Shown piece after piece: positions 11,462 to 23,137 of a stretch of 64,000 nucleotides of DNA. How positions within the stretch are numbered: position 1 is the stretch's first letter; the number at the start of each line of letters is the position of its first letter. The notes beneath the pieces were generated by a model. That model was given only the letters and a program-made list of their open reading frames with translations. It had not been told where the DNA came from and ran no database searches. The translations under genes and the position numbers were made by a program. This DNA comes from Anodontia alba (Eukaryota > Mollusca > Bivalvia > Lucinida > Lucinidae): positions 5,633,552 through 5,697,551 of the forward strand of contig OZ024826.1 of NCBI GenBank assembly GCA_964016985.1, written 5' to 3'.

Positions 11462-11664
11462 CCCTTTCCACCCTAGGTTTCTTAGTTGGACTCTTCCGTC
11501 TTTGAATTTTGCCATGTCGATTATCAAAAATAGGGGTGCCAGCACAAATCCAAAACGAAATGGCAAACAGTGTAAATTCGGATTAGACAGCTCCTTAGGA
11601 GCCGTCTTTTCCGGATCTACACTGTTTGCAAAAGAATCTGTCTTGGTCTGCAGGGATGAAATGG
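11462..11664. mobile_element. D-type TTAA hairpin element, copy with both ends
   Basis: Flanked by TTAA at 11458-11461 and 11665-11668. Ends are ttaaccctttccaccctag and the complement of gcagggatgaaatggttaa. The inner hairpin at 11562-11631 has arms ggcaaacagtgtaaattcgg and ccggatctacactgtttgc around apex gacagctcc-ttaggagccgtc. TTAA duplication is the hallmark of piggyBac-superfamily insertion. Confidence 0.7.
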
Positions 11665-11676
11665 TTAAAATCTCAT

Positions 11677-11954
11677 CATCACGAAAACATGTCTATATAA
11701 TTTTGACCCCCTTAAACCCCACTTTTATATAGTAAAACTTGGGTTTACAGGGGTATACATTATTTTTCTTATTTCTGATCAAAACATAGTTTGTCGGTAC
11801 TCGTTAGAACCGCCTCATCGAGGCGGTTCTAACGAGTACCCACAATCTATATTTTGAGCAGAAACATGAAAAATATCAGATTTTTTTATCTGAAAATTTT
11901 TATTTTTTGGTGATAAAATTTTCAGTATGTTTGAATAGGCTTGTTTTCGTAATG
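11677..11954 (+). mobile_element. B-type hairpin MITE, copy 2 (full length)
   Basis: Ends catcacgaaaacatgtctat and gaataggcttgttttcgtaa-tg are inverted. Contains the small hairpin aaaccccacttttatatagt / aaaacttgggttt and the large hairpin at 11779-11860 with apex cgcctc-at-cgaggcg. Confidence 0.85.
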
Positions 11955-12740
11955 CTTCGCAACTAGGTCCGTATATATTTTATTAGACAATTGAATGTGT
12001 AGGCTTAATTTAAATAATGTGTCGATTGCCAGTGACAACAAAATATTTCTTCAGAATAAAATTGCCAGTTTCCTGTAATCTTTAATACGTTCTGTTCAGT
12101 TGATTTGTAGAATTCTATTTCTAATAGATATTGACAGCACGCAAAATAATTGAAATGTGACTAATGTCGCGTCTATCTATTTCGCTATCGTACGGAGATG
12201 ACACTTGCCGTAAGGAAAGGGACAGATTTGTTACGTAATCCAGATTTCGAAGACTAGGTCCTCCTGCAGAATCACACAGGCTGATCATGGCTTTCACTCT
12301 ATTGTTTCATATATGAAAACATTTCTTATTAAAAAGTAAGTTAAATAGCTGTTTTATCAAGATTTTTGGTTCTTCTGTGTGAGCAAAAGCTGGTTTTCTT
12401 TCAAAGTGTGTTTCTTATAGAATAGTGTGGAGACGTCATGCGAGTGTAAGAAGCAATTACAAACTAAGCTATTCTCGAAGACAATGAGAAATGTTAGAGC
12501 CGTAATATTTCAAACATTTTTCTTTCAGGATAACCAGTTTCCTATTTCCTGTTTATCTGAATTAAGTCAGAACACTCTTTTTATAACAGAAAGCACGCAC
12601 ATTAATCAAACGGCTTAGGGGAGTCGTTAAAAGAAGGCGTATCTGTTGTCCATATAACCCTATCCAGTGTACTCACTTATTTCAGTCTGATAAAGGCAGA
12701 CACGGTTTACTTCCTTAGACTGTATGGTACTTATATACCG
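11955..12740. other. No recognised gene
   Basis: AT-rich; short frames only. No second copy of any long stretch found in the window. Confidence 0.35.
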
Positions 12741-12848
12741 GATCCAGAGATATGATTGGCGCATCAAATAAAAATGCCCTTAGGGAATATAGAACGGCAA
12801 AGCCCCAGACCAGTTTGCGCAGCCACCTGTACGGTCTATTAGTCCTTA

Positions 12849-12909
12849 TCTTCTACAAGGTCCCTATATTATATAGGCTCTTCTACAAGGTCCCTATATT
12901 ATGTAGGCG
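12849..12909. repeat. Tandem duplication of about 30 bp
   Basis: cttctacaaggtccctatat-tatataggct is followed at once by the same unit with tgtaggcg, differing near its end. It directly precedes an E-type hairpin. Confidence 0.85.
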
Positions 12910-12975
12910 AACAGCGAAGATCCTGACCGGAGTGCGCGGATGTGCAGGCTGGTCCGGATCTTCGCTGTTCGTATA
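12907..12975. mobile_element. E-type single hairpin
   Basis: gcgaacagcgaagatcctga, apex gtgcgcggatgtgcagg, then tccggatcttcgctgttcg. Near-perfect arms of about 25 bp. The long inverted ends seen in full E copies are not evident. Confidence 0.65.
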
Positions 12976-13421
12976 CGTTTTAAGGTTCCTTTTCTCAGCC
13001 GCCGGCCTATGTATGATAAATCGTTTCTGTATTTATTTCTGTATTATTATACTAATAAGCTATCTGAATGATAACGGTATTGCGGCCAGTGATAGTATAA
13101 CGTTGGAAATTCCCATTAAAATAGTTTGGCGATTTCCTAACTGTTGCCTGCACAATTCGGAAAAAAAGCGGTGAATTCAAAGTAGTGTTTGTTTTTGTTT
13201 GTCTGATTATAAATTGTAATGCTGTAATTGAAAACGGCATACATTTTGCAAAAGAAGCTAAAATGAATGGCCACACAAACATTGAATTTAGACTATAGGC
13301 TTCCACCATGCCAGAAACTAATACGCTGACAGACTACGCTGCCGCGTAGGTAGATCTCAGCCATCGCTGTTCCATAACCGTAACCCCATTATTGCGTTAT
13401 GCAGCTCAGGGATAATTAATA

Positions 13422-13650
13422 TGTTACCCATTTATGCTGAGTAGACTTTCCTCCCACATTCTTTAGATTGGTTCATTATCTACTTTAAGGGTGTTTGTTT
13501 TGTTTTTATTGTTACCAGTTTTGCAGAAATTCTTGTATTTAATGCAAAACGTTTAGACCCAGATTAGATGCTACGTTCTGCGGCGTCTGATCTGCATCTA
13601 CACTGTTTTTCCAGGTCCCTTATATGGGACGCTGGCATAAATAGAGTAAT
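13422..13650. mobile_element. D-type hairpin element, copy 3
   Basis: Ends ttacccatttatgctgag and the complement of ctggcataaatagagtaa form inverted repeats. The inner hairpin at 13548-13612 carries gtttagacccagattagatg and ggcgtctgatctgcatctac. The TTAA flanks have decayed to TTAC and GTAA. Confidence 0.65.
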
Positions 13651-13784
13651 CTAAATCGTTCAGTTAGTACAGACAACATTTGTGTTAAATATTCAGACAT
13701 CTTAATCTTTTATCATACTTGTCCGAACATTCGTATCAAGTCACCGTTATTCCTTTAAATAAGTCTAACAGCTGCTCGATGAGT

Positions 13785-13852
13785 GGAAAAAAGTGTAGAC
13801 AATGATCAGACACTGCATTTTGATGCATCCGATCTGTCAACATTATTTGCTT
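13785..13852. mobile_element. D-type hairpin, copy 4 (diverged)
   Basis: agtgtagacaatgatcagac, apex tgcattttgatgca, then tccgatctgtcaacattatt. One arm has decayed. Element ends were not identified. Confidence 0.5.
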
Positions 13853-14254
13853 GGGCCAATTGATCAGAAAACTTAGGGTGAAGACGATGTTCTTAGTAGG
13901 GATAGCGTCTTGGCGAGCCTCTTAGGAAATTATCGTTCTAAACACAGCCTGCCATACCAGGAGCACATGTTCCTTGGATCTTGCTTTGGCATATGAGGTG
14001 GATGACATGTGGCATATGACATCAACTTCAGAGCGGAAGAAAACCTTAACCCCAGCGAAAGTAGGGAATCAGCAAGTCTAGTGGAAATAAACTTTCGGGG
14101 AAAATTTGCTTAGACTAACAATCCGATAACCAAATGCCTGCTGTATCATCTTACCGACTGTACCCTAAATATTTTGATACATTAACTTCTTACCATATTT
14201 GTCCTAACCATTTAACATATTTAGTAAACTAGCTGTTAATAACATTGTTGGATT

Positions 14255-14312
14255 ATTAACAAACAGTGTAGAACTTTATCAGACTTCGCGTCTAATTTGT
14301 GTCTACACTGTT
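14255..14312. mobile_element. D-type hairpin, copy 5
   Basis: aacaaacagtgtagaacttt, apex agacttcgcgtct, then aatttgtgtctacactgttt. The preceding region at 14140-14240 may be its left end but I cannot set the boundary. Confidence 0.55.
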
Positions 14313-14523
14313 TGCGTTCCAATAGTTAAGGTCAACCGTCAAAACTGATCTCGGTACTTCAACTCTAGAATCACAGAAGCGCACAAACAGGATATATTAA
14401 AGGCTATTGACATAGACTAGGGAGAATAATAAATCACTCCTAGCACGAACTATTGGGCAAAAATAGACACTGAATTCGGGAAGTTTGCATTAATACTAAT
14501 GCACCAAGAATATCGATGGCTGG

Positions 14524-14752
14524 TTTAACCCATTTATGCCCTGCGTCCCATAAAAGGGACATTGGCAAAAGTGTAGACCCAGATCAGAGGCCACAGAACG
14601 CGGCGTCTGATCAGGGTTTACACTGTTTGCATTAAATACATGCATTTTAATAAAACATGGTCATAATACAAACTGACCAGATACCCCTTAAATTGGAAAT
14701 GGACTGGTCCAAAGAGTGCAGGTTGAAGAATCCAATCGACATAAATGGGAAA
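14524..14752. mobile_element. D-type TTAA hairpin element, copy 6
   Basis: Left end tttaacccatttatgccctg, then gcgtcccataaaagggac, hairpin arms at 14566-14630 (gtgtagacccagatcagagg and ggcgtctgatcagggtttac), and a right end reading gacataaatggg, inverted to the left end. Confidence 0.65.
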
Positions 14753-15518
14753 ATACATAAAAGTATGAGAGCAGGCAGCAGGTTTCGTGTCTTCTAATAC
14801 CGCCATAATTCGATAATGATTCAAATCAAATTATTGACAACAATGTTTGAAGCGTACATTTAACCTGACACAAGACGTGTTTTTACGCATATGCTTGTTT
14901 AACGCTAAGGAAAATGGCTATCAGCTTCGGCAGAGGATATTCGAAATATTTGCTTATTTTACTCAGAAAACAGCCTTTTGCTTTTTATGGAAAATGTCTA
15001 TTTTGGAGACAATTTCCATGAAATGTCAAAGATTATCCCTTGTGAACCTAAGAAAACAAAACATAGCACGAATTTGTCGTCTACTAAGAGTAGTAAAGGT
15101 TAAACTGGAAGACAGGTTTGGTTTAAACATATTTTATTCAGAAGTATTAATTTTTAAACATCAATATTGTACACAATAAAATACAGGAGTAGAACGAAAG
15201 CATGCAAGCTCATATAGTTCTTCTTCACACAAAATGAACATTGCGAGCATATCGCAAGTTCTAAGTGAAAATCAAAGTTAACATGGTCCATTATGAAATT
15301 TAGAAGTAATAAATTTCCTGATGAATCAAATACAGTCCACTCTCATTATTTCAAATACTGATAACTCAAATTAATACAGACATATTTGGTTTACTTTTCG
15401 TACAATAACGTCGTATTCAGCTTAAGTATTTGGACAGACACATAAACTGGTAATGAAAGCACTTCTTGAACTTTCAGCAGAAGTATGGTGATAAGTAAAA
15501 GTGCTTGAATTCTTAGAG
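14753..15518. other. No recognised gene
   Basis: Includes a plus-strand frame of 110 codons at 14847-15179 without recognisable domain or close copy. Around 15345 a fragment reads tacagtccactctcattatt, resembling one pogo-like MITE end without its partner. Confidence 0.35.
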
Positions 15519-15630
15519 TAACCCAGTAAGCATTCTACTAAATCTATAGCGGGCCGTTATCGGCCTGTCAGGGTAGCTGACGGGCCGATAACGGCCCGCT
15601 ATAGATTTCTGTAGAATGCTAGTTGGGTTA
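15519..15630. repeat. Family K hairpin with arms of about 53 bp
   Basis: Left arm taacccagtaagcattctac through atagcgggccgttatcggcc and ctgtcag; a short loop ggtag; right arm ctgacgggccgataacggcc through cgctatagatttctgtagaa to agttgggtta. Arms are inverse copies with about four mismatches and two indel bases. It is GC-rich at the apex in an AT-rich setting. No second copy in the window. Confidence 0.85.
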
Positions 15631-15990
15631 AATGCGTTAGATTGCTCCGGTTTTTCCTTTCTATTTTATCCATTTTTAATGATGGAAACATAAGAAAAGA
15701 CTTTAGGAAGGTGCTTCCGACCAGTCGAAAGATAACAAATGAGGTAGTGAGCTTGTCTTGGCTATGTTTAAGGTTGTTGTTTGCTGTTCAGGCAGTGACG
15801 TTTATAAGATACGTTCCCTTAATTCGTTTATAATTTGCAAGGATACCATATTAAATGCAAGTCGTTTCTTTTGCCTTTTTAAAATTGAAAATTTGTTATA
15901 TTTTATAAATACTGGAATTTGTCTGTGATGAATGTTTTTTTTTTTCTTATCTGCAGCCTCTGGCTATAGGTCTGAGTGAAGCAGTAATTA
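15631..15990. other. No recognised gene
   Basis: AT-rich with a T-run at 15936-15947. The 63-codon frame at 15642 is not recognisable. Confidence 0.35.
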
Positions 15991-15994
15991 TGTG

Positions 15995-16275
15995 CGAAAT
16001 ACAACCATCTCCAGTTTGGCTGAAATATGTTTCCATACTGCCACATTGACGGACTGTAGCGAAAGTTTATCGGAAAGCGTACTATCGACCATGTGCGCCC
16101 AGTGGAGATTCCGATCAGCCTGTGTATTTGCACAGTCTGATCAGAATCTTCACTGGCCAAAGTTTGGATATTCAAGGACCCTAAGTTTCTACATGCGGAC
16201 ACCGATGCGCGGGTTGATATGTCTACATTGGAGCACGTGTCAGAAGATACATTTTCTCGCGTTGAGGCTCAAATA
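15995..16275. mobile_element. E-type MITE, diverged copy
   Basis: Contains the hairpin atgtgcgcccagtggagatt, gatcagcctgtgtatttgca, cagtctgatcagaatcttca at 16090-16160 and ends in cattttctcgcgttgaggct-caaa, an E-type end. The second hairpin is decayed to 16195-16240. Confidence 0.55.
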
Positions 16276-16356
16276 TCAAATGTCCATTTCAGTTCCTCAC
16301 TGTAATTAGCATAGTCTATTTTATACATTAAAACTAGCTTCTATAAATAAAATGTA

Positions 16357-16753
16357 CAGTATAACCTCAATGGCTCGAACCCGGATGACTCGTTTACCGT
16401 CGATGATTCGAACTCGTTTTTCAGCCCCTACAAAATCCTTCCAATTGCTCAAGAAAACAAATATTTAGGATTTAGTTTTCTTATTTTATCATGGAATTGT
16501 ATGTTGAGTGTACTCATTAGAATCGCCTCGAACTGTATGTTGTGTGTACGCATTAGAATCGCCTCATCGAGGCGATTCTAATGAGTACACTCAACATACA
16601 ATTATTGTGTAGAAAATCGAGATAAAAGTCCCTTAATTATTGCTATTTGCTTCCTGACCTGTCACCATGATTAACCCTCAGTGGCTCGAACTACCCATGT
16701 TTAGAACAAATTTCCATGGTCCCAAAGATGTTCGAGCCATTGAGGTTCGACTG
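16357..16753. mobile_element. G-type pogo-like MITE carrying a hairpin core, copy 1
   Basis: TA dinucleotides at 16355-16356 and 16754-16755 flank inverted ends cagtataacctcaatggctc and the complement of gagccattgaggttcgactg. CAGT ends with TA duplication fit Tc1/mariner, pogo/Tigger group. The centre at 16493-16612 is a hairpin with arms attgtatgttgagtgtactc and apex cgcctc-at-cgaggcg; the left arm is present twice in tandem (16494-16530 and 16531-16569). Confidence 0.75.
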
Positions 16754-16879
16754 TATATAGGCAGACTTGTCAAGCGCGTTTATGAGTACCAAAACCCATT
16801 GTTAACACGGGATACATATAAGGAGGGCTGGATGTGATCTGGGAGTTATCTTTAAACGTTCATAATGGGGAATTCGTGT

Positions 16880-17375
16880 AAATCGCAATAATTAAATTGG
16901 GGTATACTCCGGAAAGGCCACTTCCCAAAACACCGGTTAAGGGTTGTATTACATGAAATAACTGCACAAAACAGCACTTCGTTGAAAACAGAACGAAACA
17001 ACGTAGAAAGAACAGACAGACGCAAAGGAACTGCAACAGAAATGCCACCTTGGTAGGCCCAGCCTTGGTATACCCAACCTTAGTAGGCCCAACCTTGGTA
17101 GGACCAACCTTGTTAGAACCAAAAGTAAAGTAAATAAGTGGACTCAGGATCTGATGCAATCACATCCACACCAAGTTCTCAAGATCAAAGGGAAAGGCAG
17201 ACAGGTACAATCAAACAACCACTAAAAGAACATATGACAAGTAAAGTTGGCAGCCCTTTCCCCAAAAGGTGGCAACTGTTACCCACACTTAGCTGAATAT
17301 ATCTTAAACTTACATAATTGTTAAAAGAAAAACATTTGTACGTGAAGTACTACAGAACATTTAACAAAATGTTTA
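16880..17375 (-). mobile_element. PLE 3' tail copy with an internal short tandem
   Basis: Matches other tails at ccaagttctcaagatcaaag, agccctttccccaaaaggtg and aacttacataattgttaaaa. The block that elsewhere reads accgccttagaacggtcagt is here expanded into about five copies of a 15-bp unit near ccttggtaggcccaa at 17044-17115. No coding remains. Confidence 0.55.
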
Positions 17376-17649
17376 GGGAGTAGGAGTGCTTAAACACGTC
17401 CGATTTCGCTATAAATTTTGGTGCATCTTTATACAACTGCTTTGTCCACGTAGAGGTTCCCTAACACATCAGAGTATTAACACAATAAAAAGATTCTGCG
17501 TGTTATGTTAACAAAGATGCGCGACCAAGTATAGAGACGTGCATCTATTATTCTATCCACTAGTCGACGAACGGAGAGCTGGTCGCATTTCTTTGAAGCA
17601 TCTCAACAGACAATGTTTCATTCAGACGCCTATACGTGACACTGTTTTT

Positions 17650-18255
17650 TGCAGTATGTTTGCGTTCTGTGCTGTGTTTTTCAGTCCTTTTAGCATTGCG
17701 ATTACCTCGTTTGGGGAAGAAAGAGCTAGTCGTGGTGCGTTTCGTACGTTGTTCGGTTTGCGCGTGTTTGGTTTTGTCTGTTTCCTCAGGACTGAAAAAC
17801 ACAAGAACAAAACAACACAAGGTAAGACATAAAACAAATCGCCTCGTAGAATAAACCACAAAGCAAAAAAGAGTAAGACTAACACCGGGACCACCGCCTT
17901 AGAACGGTCAGTAGAATAAACCACCGGGGGGTTTAAAGCACTTTTACAGATAGCCAACTTCACCATGGGTCCCGATGCTACTCTTAATACAGAAATACAT
18001 AAAAATTCGGTTCGCATAAAGGCTCCCAACTCAGTCAATGCATCAAAGCAAAAACATAAAACTTAAGTTAATCACTATAATAAACAAAGACGTCGTGGCT
18101 AATTCTACTGTATGCCAGAGTAAATGAAAATCTGAACCACGGCGAGCAAAGCCAAAGACATATCGTCAAGCCCCAACCCACTGGTTAAAATTTTACGAAG
18201 AGGCCGTCATTGAGTCTGAGGCCCGAACCACCGTTGTGCAATTAAAGAGTGAAAC
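17650..18255 (-). mobile_element. PLE A-type tail with an internal fold-back, copy L
   Basis: 17780-18255 is A-type tail in minus sense (accgccttagaacggtcagt, cttaatacagaaatacataa, gaaccacggcg, gtcattgagtctgaggccc). 17660-17779 is tail sequence in the opposite sense, joined at ttcctc|aggactgaaa, so part of the tail is folded back on itself. It lies inverted to copy R at 18840-19500, and both share the breakpoint agtcc|tgaggaaacag. Confidence 0.6.
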
Positions 18256-18312
18256 CGAATAAAAACGACCACTTTATCTCGAATTCCTTTCCGTCAAAGA
18301 TGACTTATGAAG

Positions 18313-18313
<1 letters not shown>

Positions 18314-18377
<64 letters not shown>
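18314..18377. repeat. (CA)n microsatellite
   Basis: 64 bp of uninterrupted AC/CA repeat inside diverged PLE tail sequence. Confidence 0.98.
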
Positions 18378-18379
<2 letters not shown>

Positions 18380-18839
18380 ACGCACGCGGTCTTATTGTGG
18401 CTCTTTATGTGATAGCAAGGCAGTGTGCAATGTTGCGTACACCCTAAGGCATCGGCTTGAGTGGAACTCAATTTTCCAAGACTCCAGAACGTACTTAATA
18501 ATCTCAAGATAACAGATAAAAAATACACAATGATGACATATGGGGAAGTAGTAAAGACGATATCCAGGAAGAGTCACACTGACAGAAGATAACCTACCAC
18601 TGACACATGTACGGAAACATTACGAAGACTAAACAACATTTACAAACCAAAGTAAAGCCAAGCAACTTTCCCACTTTCCCAATTCCCAAACGAGGCGATC
18701 ACAATTCCGGATAGTACTGCTAGTATCAAATCAAGAAAACATGGCACAGGAAAACACGGGTTACGAAGCTTTTCAAAGAACTAACCACACAAGAACAACC
18801 GCCATAGAATGGTCAGTAGTGAAACACACCGGATTGAAA

Positions 18840-19500
18840 GTGAGCCATCTACTTTGTGTCATTGCAGGTTTGTCGATATATCTTTGGCTTGGCCCGCCGT
18901 GGTTCAACTATTGGTTTTCATTTACTCTGGCATACAGTAGGATTAGCCATTAGCCATGAGTACTCGTCTTTGTTTATTATAGTGATTAATTTGATTTTTA
19001 TGTTTTCGCTTTGATGCATTGACTGAGTTGGGAGCCTTTATGCGAACCGAATTTTTATGTATTTCTGTATTAAGAGTAGCATCGGGACCCAGGGTGAAGT
19101 TAGTTAGCTGTAGAAGTGCTTTAAACCCCCCGGTGGTTTGCTCTACCGACCGTTCTAAGGCGGTGGTCCCGGTGTTAGTCTTACTCTTTGTTGCTTTGTG
19201 GTTTATTCTACGAGGCGATTTGTTGTATGTCTTTCCGTGTGTCATTTTGTTCTTGTGTTTTTTAGTCCTGAGGAAACAGACAAAACCAAACACGCGCAAA
19301 CCGAACAACGTACGAAACGTTTTTTAGTCCTTTTAGTATTGCGACTACCTCGCTTGGGGAAGAGAGAGCTAATCTTAGTGCTTTTCGTACGTTTGTTCTG
19401 TTTGTGCTTGTTTAGATTTGTCGGTTTCCTCTTCCTCTTGGGGTCTGGGATGCGCTGCGGTTTGTGATTGTGGCACTCCCTGAACTTTTCTCTTACCTTT
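18840..19500 (+). mobile_element. PLE A-type tail, copy R (plus sense)
   Basis: Runs from ggcttggcccgccgtggttc through ggagcctttatgcgaaccga, ccgttctaaggcggtggtcc and tcttactctttgttgctttg to the common end ttctcttaccttttt at 19490-19502. At 19268-19320 a 53-bp piece is inverted relative to normal tails. The several overlapping hydrophobic frames here (up to 121 codons) are tail sequence, not genes. Confidence 0.65.
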
Positions 19501-19502
19501 TT

Positions 19503-19999
19503 TGTGATTATTTGTGATTCACTTGTGATGTTTCACTGAGTAGGTAAAGTATCCTAAGGAAGACCATACACATATTTTGAACTGCATAAGAAGAATATGT
19601 AAGCGCTCATACATAAAACATATAAGGAGAATACGCTAGGGTATATCTACACACTAAGAAAACTATGCAAATAGCCAGTGTTAGACGTACAATGTGGTTT
19701 AAACAATAGTTTATTGAATATAATATATACCATTCAATCATACACAAATTACATAAAGACTTAGCTAACAAGCTAATTATAGCATATATGAAATCCTCTC
19801 CTGGATGTGAAATCTTCTCCTAGATGTGAAATCTTCTATTAGGAGAATACGGACAGTGTTGACTATTCTTTTGGTATCTGTTTTATTCTGAGGAGTTCTT
19901 TCAGCGCAAATACCCGAATACGTGACAATTAATTTCAGTTACAAGACAATGAGGATTATAGTCATTTGTCACCAGTCCATCTCGAGCTTTAATGATTAC
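19503..19999. other. No recognised gene
   Basis: AT-rich. 19795-19840 contains a short tandem of tcctggatgtgaaatcttct, two to three units. Confidence 0.4.
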
Positions 20000-20420
20000 A
20001 CTTGTGGAATTTTATCTTGCTGACCATAGCAGTACTCTCGAAAATGGAACAAAGGCATGAAAAGGAAATGCAACAGAAATATCGCCTTCAAACGGTCGAC
20101 TGTAAAACTTTTATGGGGCTTACACCTGGCTAACGAGCGCATAGCCCTCGCCCTTAACTGCTGGTATTGCGGTTGCGTGTTTATAGTTAATGTGAATGGA
20201 AACAATTTAGAGTGAGGCAACTCTGCCCAAATTATTTTGCGTCCCTTCTGTAAAGGGGTCTACACTAAAAGAATAAGATATAGAAAATAGAAAGGCAGGC
20301 AATGACCAGGAATCGATACAATTATCCCACACCTCCCATCAGAGACATCAAAGGGAAAGCAACATAAACACGAAATAACTGGACCCTAATGGAAACATCA
20401 CTAGCAGAAAGCCAAACGGA
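20000..20420 (-). mobile_element. PLE 3' tail, diverged copy
   Basis: gcaacagaaatatcgccttc-aaacggtcga matches the ccgcmttagaamggtcagta block of other tails. 20290-20420 (caggaatcgatacaattatc, agaaagccaaacggacagtt) matches 2255-2370. Confidence 0.55.
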
Positions 20421-21058
20421 CAGTTACTTTCCCACAAATCTGCTTTCTTGGGAATAAATGCATCTTTTTACAGTGGTCAAAGGGGCATGGCATGTAGTAC
20501 AGACAATAGGAAACACACAACTGGTCTCGTTTGGAACAACTTACGCAACTCTACGAGATGAATCTGGTCTCCTTAAATTTGTCACAGTGAATCTAGGGCT
20601 AAACCAGTAGAATATAACGTTCCGATAACACAACATATCTTATTCAGATAAAAGATGTCAATGCAATTTTAATATTATACGTGTTATTTACATTCTCTAA
20701 GTATGCGATACAATGCCCTTATTCTTGGATAGGAATATACATAGACAGGCCAATAAACCGAAGACATCAACGTTGACAAGTATTCTCTTATCGCATCAAA
20801 ATAATTTGTTTAGCTAGATATCTACTTTCTGATTCTGTCTTGCTAGATATTGTAGGCAGACAAACCAAATGGTAATTAAATTCTGTATACTAGGCTAGGT
20901 GTTATTGACCCAGAAATGAATATCTGGTTTATTCTCTGGCATTTACCTACTCTTATATATCAAGTAAATGAAAACAATGTGGACAGCAGAGAGCACAATC
21001 CGTTTCTCTAAACTAAACTAATATTCTGAGTAAAACATTCCATCTACACATGTGAACT
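20421..21058. other. No recognised gene
   Basis: AT-rich; no feature found. Confidence 0.35.
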
Positions 21059-21059
21059 T

Positions 21060-21330
21060 TAAAGGAAGGAAACATATAAGAAAATATACCCAGGAAATGC
21101 CACAATCGCGAAGCACAGCATTTCCGAGGCACCAAAAGAAGAAGAGATGAGGAACAATAACAATGACAAACCAAATGGCACACAAGTAAATCGGCACACA
21201 AACAAAGAAAAACTGCAACAGAATATCCGCATTAGAAAGGTCGGTAGGAAAACTGCTGGGGTCTTACGAGATTTACTCGCACGAAACCTCGCCCTTGATT
21301 CCGATAAAGTACCGTATAATCACAAACGAT
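21060..21330 (-). mobile_element. PLE 3' tail, C subtype
   Basis: Starts with the shared 3'-terminal block caggaaatgccacaatcgcg, then aagcacagcatttccgagg, and includes ctgcaacagaatatccgcat and aaaggtcggtaggaaaactg. Same subtype as the tail of the PLE at 41485-42245. Confidence 0.65.
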
Positions 21331-21606
21331 GAAACAAAGAAACTACGAAGTCAGTCGATTTTGCTATACATTTTTGACGGCGTATTAAACGCTATGTCAA
21401 AGGTGAATTCACGATTTTAGAGGGAAAAATTTAAAGCAAGTTACGTGATTAGCTTTTCTATGTGGTGATATTTCATAGCTGATCAAATGCGCAAGCTATA
21501 GTAACAAGACATCGAGAGAAGACAGCCTATTTCAAACCTCATTTTACAAAACCAGCTTCTTCGTTAGTCCTCCGCCAAGCTTGAACGATATTATTTATAA
21601 ATTGTA

Positions 21607-22620
21607 AATTCATTTAAATATCTAGGAGTATTTTTTACGGCGGGTGGGTCTTTCTCAGAAGCACAGAACACGCTTGCAAGACAAGCACAAAAAGCTTTAT
21701 TCAAACTAAATAAATATTTGTATAAATTTACTTTCATTTCGCCAAAACATAGAATTGAATTATTTGATAAACTTATAACGCCAATATTGAATTATGCAAG
21801 TGAAGTATGGGGTTTTAAACAGGCAAACTGCATCGATAGGGTACACTTACAGTATTGTAAAAAGCTTTTGGGTGTAAAGAAAAATACACAGAATGATTTT
21901 GTTTATGGGGAGTTCGGGCGTACTGATTTTAGAATGAGACGTTATTTATTAATCATCAAATACTGGTTCAAAATTCTATATTCCCGTGAAATAAAATATA
22001 TCAAATTAATATATAAGCTGATGTTAAATGATATAGATACACATCCAACTGTTATTAATTGGGCCTCGTTAGTAAGAGACATATTACTTCCATTAGGTTT
22101 TTATGAAGTTTGGCTGCAGCAGGGTGTAGGAGATTATTTGAAGTTTCTTTCTCTATTCAAGCAACGTTTGCAGGATACTTTTATTCAAAACTGGCAATCA
22201 AGAATAAATAATTCTTCACGTGCACTTTTTTATAGAACTATTGCAACTTTTCAGTTTCAACCATATCTAGAAAAAAATAATATATCCAAGTTTAGCACAG
22301 CGTTAAGTCGATTGAGAGTATCATCGCACAGACTGTCAGTTGAATCGGGTAGGTGGATAAGACCGAATAGTATTCCTTTAAGTGAGCGAAAATGCATATT
22401 ATGTAATACCTTAGAAGATGAATTTCATTTTGTTTTAGAATGTCCTATTTATGATGATCTCCGAAAAATGTACATTTCAAAATACTACTGGAGAAATCCC
22501 AGCATGTCTAAATTTATTGATTTAATTAGCTCAACCAGTGAAGGACGTATTCGTAAACTTAGTGTTTATATTTTCTATGCTTTCAAGTTACGTGCAGAAT
22601 TGCTATATGGTGATAAATAA
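21607..22620 (+). pseudogene. LINE ORF2 C-terminal part
   Basis: In-frame stop near 21597, then an open frame to the stop at 22618-22620 (about 337 codons). It opens with NSFKYLGVFFTAGG, the post-catalytic YLGV box of non-LTR RTs, and LITPILNYASEVWGF, a conserved thumb motif. Near the C-terminus, LRVSSHRLSVESGRW precedes a CCHC-type knuckle CILCNTLEDEFHFVLEC (C-x2-C...H...C) and PIYDDLR. The endonuclease and RT palm including the catalytic YADD are missing, so it cannot act alone. No frameshift is seen in 1 kb, which suggests a fairly recent insertion. The TTG at 21718 is not a true start. Confidence 0.85.
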
Positions 22621-23137
22621 AAATTCATATTTACGTACTTTAAACTCCACTGCCTGTCTGATGAATTTTGTTTAATTGTAGATGTGATGAGAGTTTTTAG
22701 GCTATCAATTTTTCTTGTTAGATTTCATGAAAACTTTAATGTGATTTATCATAGTTACTTTAAGAGTATACATGTAACATCGTGTTATATATATTGGAGA
22801 AAACTTATAATATTTCCATGCCTCTGTCGTTACGGCTTTGTGCTGGTCACTTGTCTTTCAAGATATTATTTATTCCATGTTTAAGCACTGAATACCTTCT
22901 CCATAAAGTATAATGTATAAGATATTCATATGTATTGTCATGATATATGCTTGTCATGAATTATTCAATGGGATATTATCTGTTCAAGAATATGATGTAA
23001 AATACCTTATTCATAAGATATTTCATTACGTTAACATACCTATACAGTATAGTGCTATGTGTCATGATGTCGGACACTGCATTTTTTCGAAAGAAAAAGA
23101 TAATATTTTTCGTGTTTTTGATCCGGGCATGGATCAC

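Noticed and set aside
18943..19467. Overlapping hydrophobic frames of 89-121 codons, also at 1363, 25190, 42728 and 47939
   Set aside because: All lie in the PLE A-type tail and appear in several frames and both strands. They reflect T-rich sense sequence rather than a conserved protein.
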